Source: ZC4RG17 sp035304485 (lineage in GTDB: Bacteria > Actinomycetota > Acidimicrobiia > Spongiisociales > ZC4RG35). From it: 8,562 bases of DNA. Under the pieces are notes generated by a model. It saw only the letters and a list, made by a program, of their open reading frames with translations, ran no database searches and was not told where the DNA came from. Below are positions 5,982 through 8,562 of the stretch, piece by piece. The stretch is taken from positions 1 to 8,562 of the forward strand of contig DATGPZ010000072.1 of NCBI GenBank assembly GCA_035304485.1, read 5' to 3'. Both the position numbers and the translations under genes were made by a program. The stretch's first letter is position 1. Every line of letters starts with the position of its first letter.

Positions 5982-7076
5982 ATGGCGGACCGCAGGACCG
6001 AACGGCGTTGGCTCGAGCAGCTCACGGCGCTACCCACCGCGCCGGGCGTCGAGCACCGCGTTCTGGCGTGGGTGGAAGCCTGGGCCGCTCGAAGAGCGAC
6101 CGACCTTCGAATCCGGTCCGATCGTCATGGCAATCTCCTCCTCACCCAAAAGGGGCGACGTCGTCGGGCGCCGGTGGTGGCGGTCGCTCACACCGACCAT
6201 CCTGGGTTCGTCGTCACGGGGGTCGACAGACGCGAAGTGGAGGTGGAGTTTCGCGGTGGTGTGCGGGCCGAGTACTTCGATGGGGCGCGGGTCGAGCTCT
6301 TCGATTCCGACGATGCGGGCCACCGTGGCCGTTTGGTCGCCTACGACCCCGAGTCGGAAAGAGGCCGGGTCCAGCTCGATCGGACGGCACCGCTCGTTCC
6401 GGGCGACATCGGTCGATGGTTCTTCGGAGGCAAGCGGGGTGGCGTGGGGGAGCGATTCGCCTTGGCGCCTGCCTGTGACGACCTGGCCGGGGTCGCCGCC
6501 GCCCTGGCGGCGCTCGATCGTGCCAGAGGCGAGCCCGAGCTGTCGCATTTCTCCGTCCTGCTGACCCGGGCAGAAGAGGTCGGGTTCGTGGGGGCGATCG
6601 GAGCTGCCAAGGACCGAACCGTGCCCGAGGACTCCCGAATCCTCTCGATCGAGTGCAGCCGGGCGTTCCCCGAATCTCCATTGGGAGGAGGTCCGATCGT
6701 TCGGGTGGGCGACGCGTCCAGCGTCTTCGACCACGAGTTGACCAACCTCGTATCCGAGGCCGCCCGGGTCAGGGAGCTCACCCACCAGAGAAAGCTGATG
6801 GCAGGCGGATCGTGCGAGGCGACCGCATTCGTCGCCTACGGCTATCGGGCAACCGGGCTCTGCCTGCCGCTCGGGAACTACCACAACATGGGCAACCTCG
6901 ACGAGGTCGAGCAGGGCAAGGGGATGGCCACCCCGCTGCCGGAGGTCATCAGCATCTCCGATTTCCATGGTCTGGTGGATCTCCTGCTGGCGGCGACCGA
7001 GGCGGTCGACGGGACCTGGGACCTGACGCAGCGGCTCGAGAGTAGGTTCGAGAGCCGAAAGCACATCCTGGGATGA
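5982..7076 (+). CDS. M42-like zinc metallopeptidase (aminopeptidase/endoglucanase family)
   Basis: A 364-residue cytoplasmic peptidase of the MH clan, probably an aminopeptidase acting on short peptides. Candidate di-metal ligands and catalytic residues appear in the expected order: H70 and D72 in VAHTDHPGF, D166/D167 in ACDDLAG, the acid pair E198-E199 in TRAEEVGFVGA, E224 in SIECSR and H301 in GNYHNMG. The segment between the first and second ligands (about 80-160) is rich in beta strands, as in the M42 insert domain. E224, where M42 enzymes usually carry Asp, and the NYHNMG final block differ from textbook M42 members, so 'M20/M42-like' is safer than a named enzyme. There is no signal peptide. 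The ATG lacks a strong ribosome-binding site. It sits alone between sufC and fumC with no obvious functional link to either. Confidence 0.82.
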   Translation: MADRRTERRWLEQLTALPTAPGVEHRVLAWVEAWAARRATDLRIRSDRHGNLLLTQKGRRRRAPVVAVAHTDHPGFVVTGVDRREVEVEFRGGVRAEYFDGARVELFDSDDAGHRGRLVAYDPESERGRVQLDRTAPLVPGDIGRWFFGGKRGGVGERFALAPACDDLAGVAAALAALDRARGEPELSHFSVLLTRAEEVGFVGAIGAAKDRTVPEDSRILSIECSRAFPESPLGGGPIVRVGDASSVFDHELTNLVSEAARVRELTHQRKLMAGGSCEATAFVAYGYRATGLCLPLGNYHNMGNLDEVEQGKGMATPLPEVISISDFHGLVDLLLAATEAVDGTWDLTQRLESRFESRKHILG

Positions 7077-7095
7077 AGGGCCGGCGCGCCGACCT

Positions 7096-7127
7096 TTGAA
7101 AGCGGGCCGTGATGGGGCCGCTACCGT
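7096..7127 (+). promoter_or_regulatory. Candidate fumC promoter
   Basis: TTGAAA (7096-7101) could be a -35 and TACCGT (7122-7127) a -10, with a rather long 20-bp spacer. The -10 ends 24 nt before the GTG start. The predicted start near 7134 leaves a short leader with GGAGATGG (7143-7150) as ribosome-binding site. Confidence 0.4.
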
Positions 7128-7151
7128 CGGGGGAGTCGAAACGGAGATGGA

Positions 7152-8543
7152 GTGACTGAAAGAATCGAACGCGACTCTATGGGCGAAGTCCGGGTACCGG
7201 CGGACGCTCTCTATGGGGCCTCGACCCAGCGGGCGAAGGACAACTTCCCCATCTCGGGCATAGGATTCTCGCGCCGGTTCATCTGGGCGCTGGGCCTCAT
7301 CAAAGGATCGGCCGCCACCGTGTCGGGGGAGGCGGGGAACCTGGATCCGGCGGTGGCGGAAGCGATACGCAATGCGGCCGACGAAGTGATGGCGGGGGAT
7401 CTCGACCAGCACTTCGTCCTCGACATCTTCCAGACCGGCTCAGGGACCTCCACCAACACGAACGCCAACGAGGTCATCGCCAATCGGGCCACGCTGGCGA
7501 TGGGTGGTGAACTCGGCTCGAAGCTGGTGCATCCCAACGATCACGTCAATTTCGGTCAGTCCTCCAACGACGTCATCCCGACTGCCATCCACGTGGCGGC
7601 GGTGGCCGCCATCCGGGAAGATCTGCTGCCGACCCTGGACCGATTGGCCGAGGCCCTGGCTCGGAAGGGCGAGGAGTTCGCCGACGTGGTCAAGTCCGGC
7701 CGGACCCACCTGATGGACGCGACGCCGGTCACCTTGGGCCAGGAGTTCTCCGGCTTCGCGGCTCAGGTGAGGAAGGGAGCCGAGCGGGTCAGGTCGGTCG
7801 TGGCAGGGCTGGAGGAACTCGCACTGGGCGGCACCGCCGTCGGCACCGGCATCAACGCTCCCGAGGGCTTCGCAGCCGCCACGATCGCGCTGATGGCAGA
7901 GCGGACCGGCTATCCGTTCCGGGAGGCCGACGACCACTTCGAAGCCCAGGGCGCCAAGGATGCGGTGGTGATGGCCTCCGGGGCTCTCAAGACCGTGGCC
8001 GTTGCCTTGTTCAAGATCGCCAACGACATCCGCTTCCTGGGGTCGGGGCCGACGTCGGGTCTCGCCGAGATCCGCATCCCCGACCTCCAGCCCGGGTCGT
8101 CGATCATGCCCGGGAAAGTGAACCCGGTCATGTCCGAGATGCTGATGCAGGTGTCGGCACAGGTGGTGGGCAACGACGCCACCGTCACCTGGTGCGGGGC
8201 CAACGGCAACTTCGAGCTGAACGTGATGATGCCCGTGATGGCCCACGCCCTGCTCCAGTCCATCGAGATCCTGGCCAACGGAGCCGAGACCTTCCGGGCC
8301 CGCTGCGTCGAAGGGATCGAGGCCAACGAGGAAAGGGCGCGTGAACTGGTCGAGCGGAACGCCATCGTGGTGACGGCACTCAATCCCTACATCGGCTACG
8401 ACGCCGGCGCCAAGATCGCCAAGGAAGCGGTAGCTACCGGGCGATCGGTGCGTGAGCTGGTGCTCGAGCAGGGGCTGATGTCCGAGGAGGAGCTAGACGC
8501 CGCGCTCGACATCAAGAAGATGACCGAGGGCGGGGTGATGTGA
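7152..8543 (+). CDS. fumC: Class II fumarate hydratase (fumarase C)
   Basis: A 463-residue enzyme that interconverts fumarate and L-malate in the TCA cycle; the class is iron-independent and homotetrameric. All family blocks are intact: GSGTSTNTNANEVIANRA, HPNDHVNFGQSSND, SGRTHLMDATPVTLGQEF with H186 as active-site His, and the signature GSSIMPGKVN (315-324) with S317 as the catalytic serine on the flexible loop. MPGKVN and TNTNANEV favour fumarase over aspartate ammonia-lyase, which tends to have MPAKVN and TNMNTNEV. Length is normal. The GTG start keeps the conserved TERIERDSMGEVRVPADALYGA beginning and follows GGAGATGG. An internal ATG at the SMGEV position would cut this off. Codon use matches the neighbours. 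Confidence 0.97.
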   Translation: MTERIERDSMGEVRVPADALYGASTQRAKDNFPISGIGFSRRFIWALGLIKGSAATVSGEAGNLDPAVAEAIRNAADEVMAGDLDQHFVLDIFQTGSGTSTNTNANEVIANRATLAMGGELGSKLVHPNDHVNFGQSSNDVIPTAIHVAAVAAIREDLLPTLDRLAEALARKGEEFADVVKSGRTHLMDATPVTLGQEFSGFAAQVRKGAERVRSVVAGLEELALGGTAVGTGINAPEGFAAATIALMAERTGYPFREADDHFEAQGAKDAVVMASGALKTVAVALFKIANDIRFLGSGPTSGLAEIRIPDLQPGSSIMPGKVNPVMSEMLMQVSAQVVGNDATVTWCGANGNFELNVMMPVMAHALLQSIEILANGAETFRARCVEGIEANEERARELVERNAIVVTALNPYIGYDAGAKIAKEAVATGRSVRELVLEQGLMSEEELDAALDIKKMTEGGVM

Positions 8544-8556
8544 CCCTCCGCTCCCC

Positions 8557-8562
8557 GGAGGA
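8557..8562 (+). promoter_or_regulatory. Probable ribosome-binding site of the next gene
   Basis: GGAGGA is the last sequence of the window, 14 nt after the fumC stop. It is a near-perfect Shine-Dalgarno and suggests a same-strand gene starting just outside, probably co-transcribed with fumC. Confidence 0.45.

Noticed and set aside
7079..7097. Palindrome CGGCGCGCCG followed by ACCTTT after the peptidase stop
   Set aside because: A continuous palindrome without a proper loop and only three Ts after it; possible but weak as a terminator.
6030..7412. A 460-codon open frame on the minus strand across the peptidase and the fumC start
   Set aside because: It is antisense to two clear enzyme genes, shows no recognisable domain and has low-complexity, Arg/Pro/His-rich translation typical of shadow frames in high-G+C DNA.
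7440..8246. A 268-codon minus-strand frame inside fumC
   Set aside because: It is antisense to the conserved core of fumarase with no motif of its own.
8546..8560. CTCCG/CGGAG potential hairpin after fumC
   Set aside because: The right arm is better explained as part of the GGAGGA ribosome-binding site, and there is no T-run.

Overview
The window is a compact, high-G+C (roughly two-thirds by eye) stretch of bacterial chromosome with ordinary housekeeping content. Several points suggest an actinomycete-type organism (Actinomycetota, possibly a deep lineage such as Acidimicrobiia): the base composition, the frequent GTG starts, a short RpoD-family sigma factor without region 1.1, and the gene order sufD - Rieske ferredoxin - sufC. 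The placement is an inference, because no rRNA or other phylogenetic marker is present. I see no mobile element, tRNA, CRISPR array or phage gene.

Layout. Minus strand, left: a sigma-70 family factor (318-1250), followed by a small three-helix membrane protein (9-272). A 118-bp divergent intergenic region (1251-1368) holds a good promoter for the sigma gene. Plus strand from there: a membrane-anchored DUF4015-type putative glycoside hydrolase with two N-terminal beta-sandwich domains (1369-2823). It overlaps by 4 bp a family-5 uracil-DNA glycosylase with an Fe-S cluster (2820-3503). After a 57-bp gap comes the tightly overlapped trio sufD (3561-4823), Rieske ferredoxin (4820-5137) and sufC (5134-5940), part of the SUF Fe-S cluster assembly machinery. 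An M42-like zinc aminopeptidase (5982-7076) and class II fumarase fumC (7152-8543) follow, each with its own short upstream region. The window ends in a GGAGGA that is probably the ribosome-binding site of the next gene.

How the genes relate. SufD and SufC would work with SufB, which is not in the window, to build Fe-S clusters. The Rieske protein and the uracil-DNA glycosylase are both Fe-S proteins and so potential clients. The peptidase and fumarase look like independent housekeeping units.

The most interesting signal is regulatory. The hexamer TACCNT occurs, by my eye-scan of both strands, exactly four times. Each copy is on the sense strand, 24-37 nt before the start codon of the first gene of a probable transcription unit (sigma factor, sufD, peptidase, fumC). 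It looks like a lineage-specific -10 element. I did not find a convincing previously undescribed multi-gene system.
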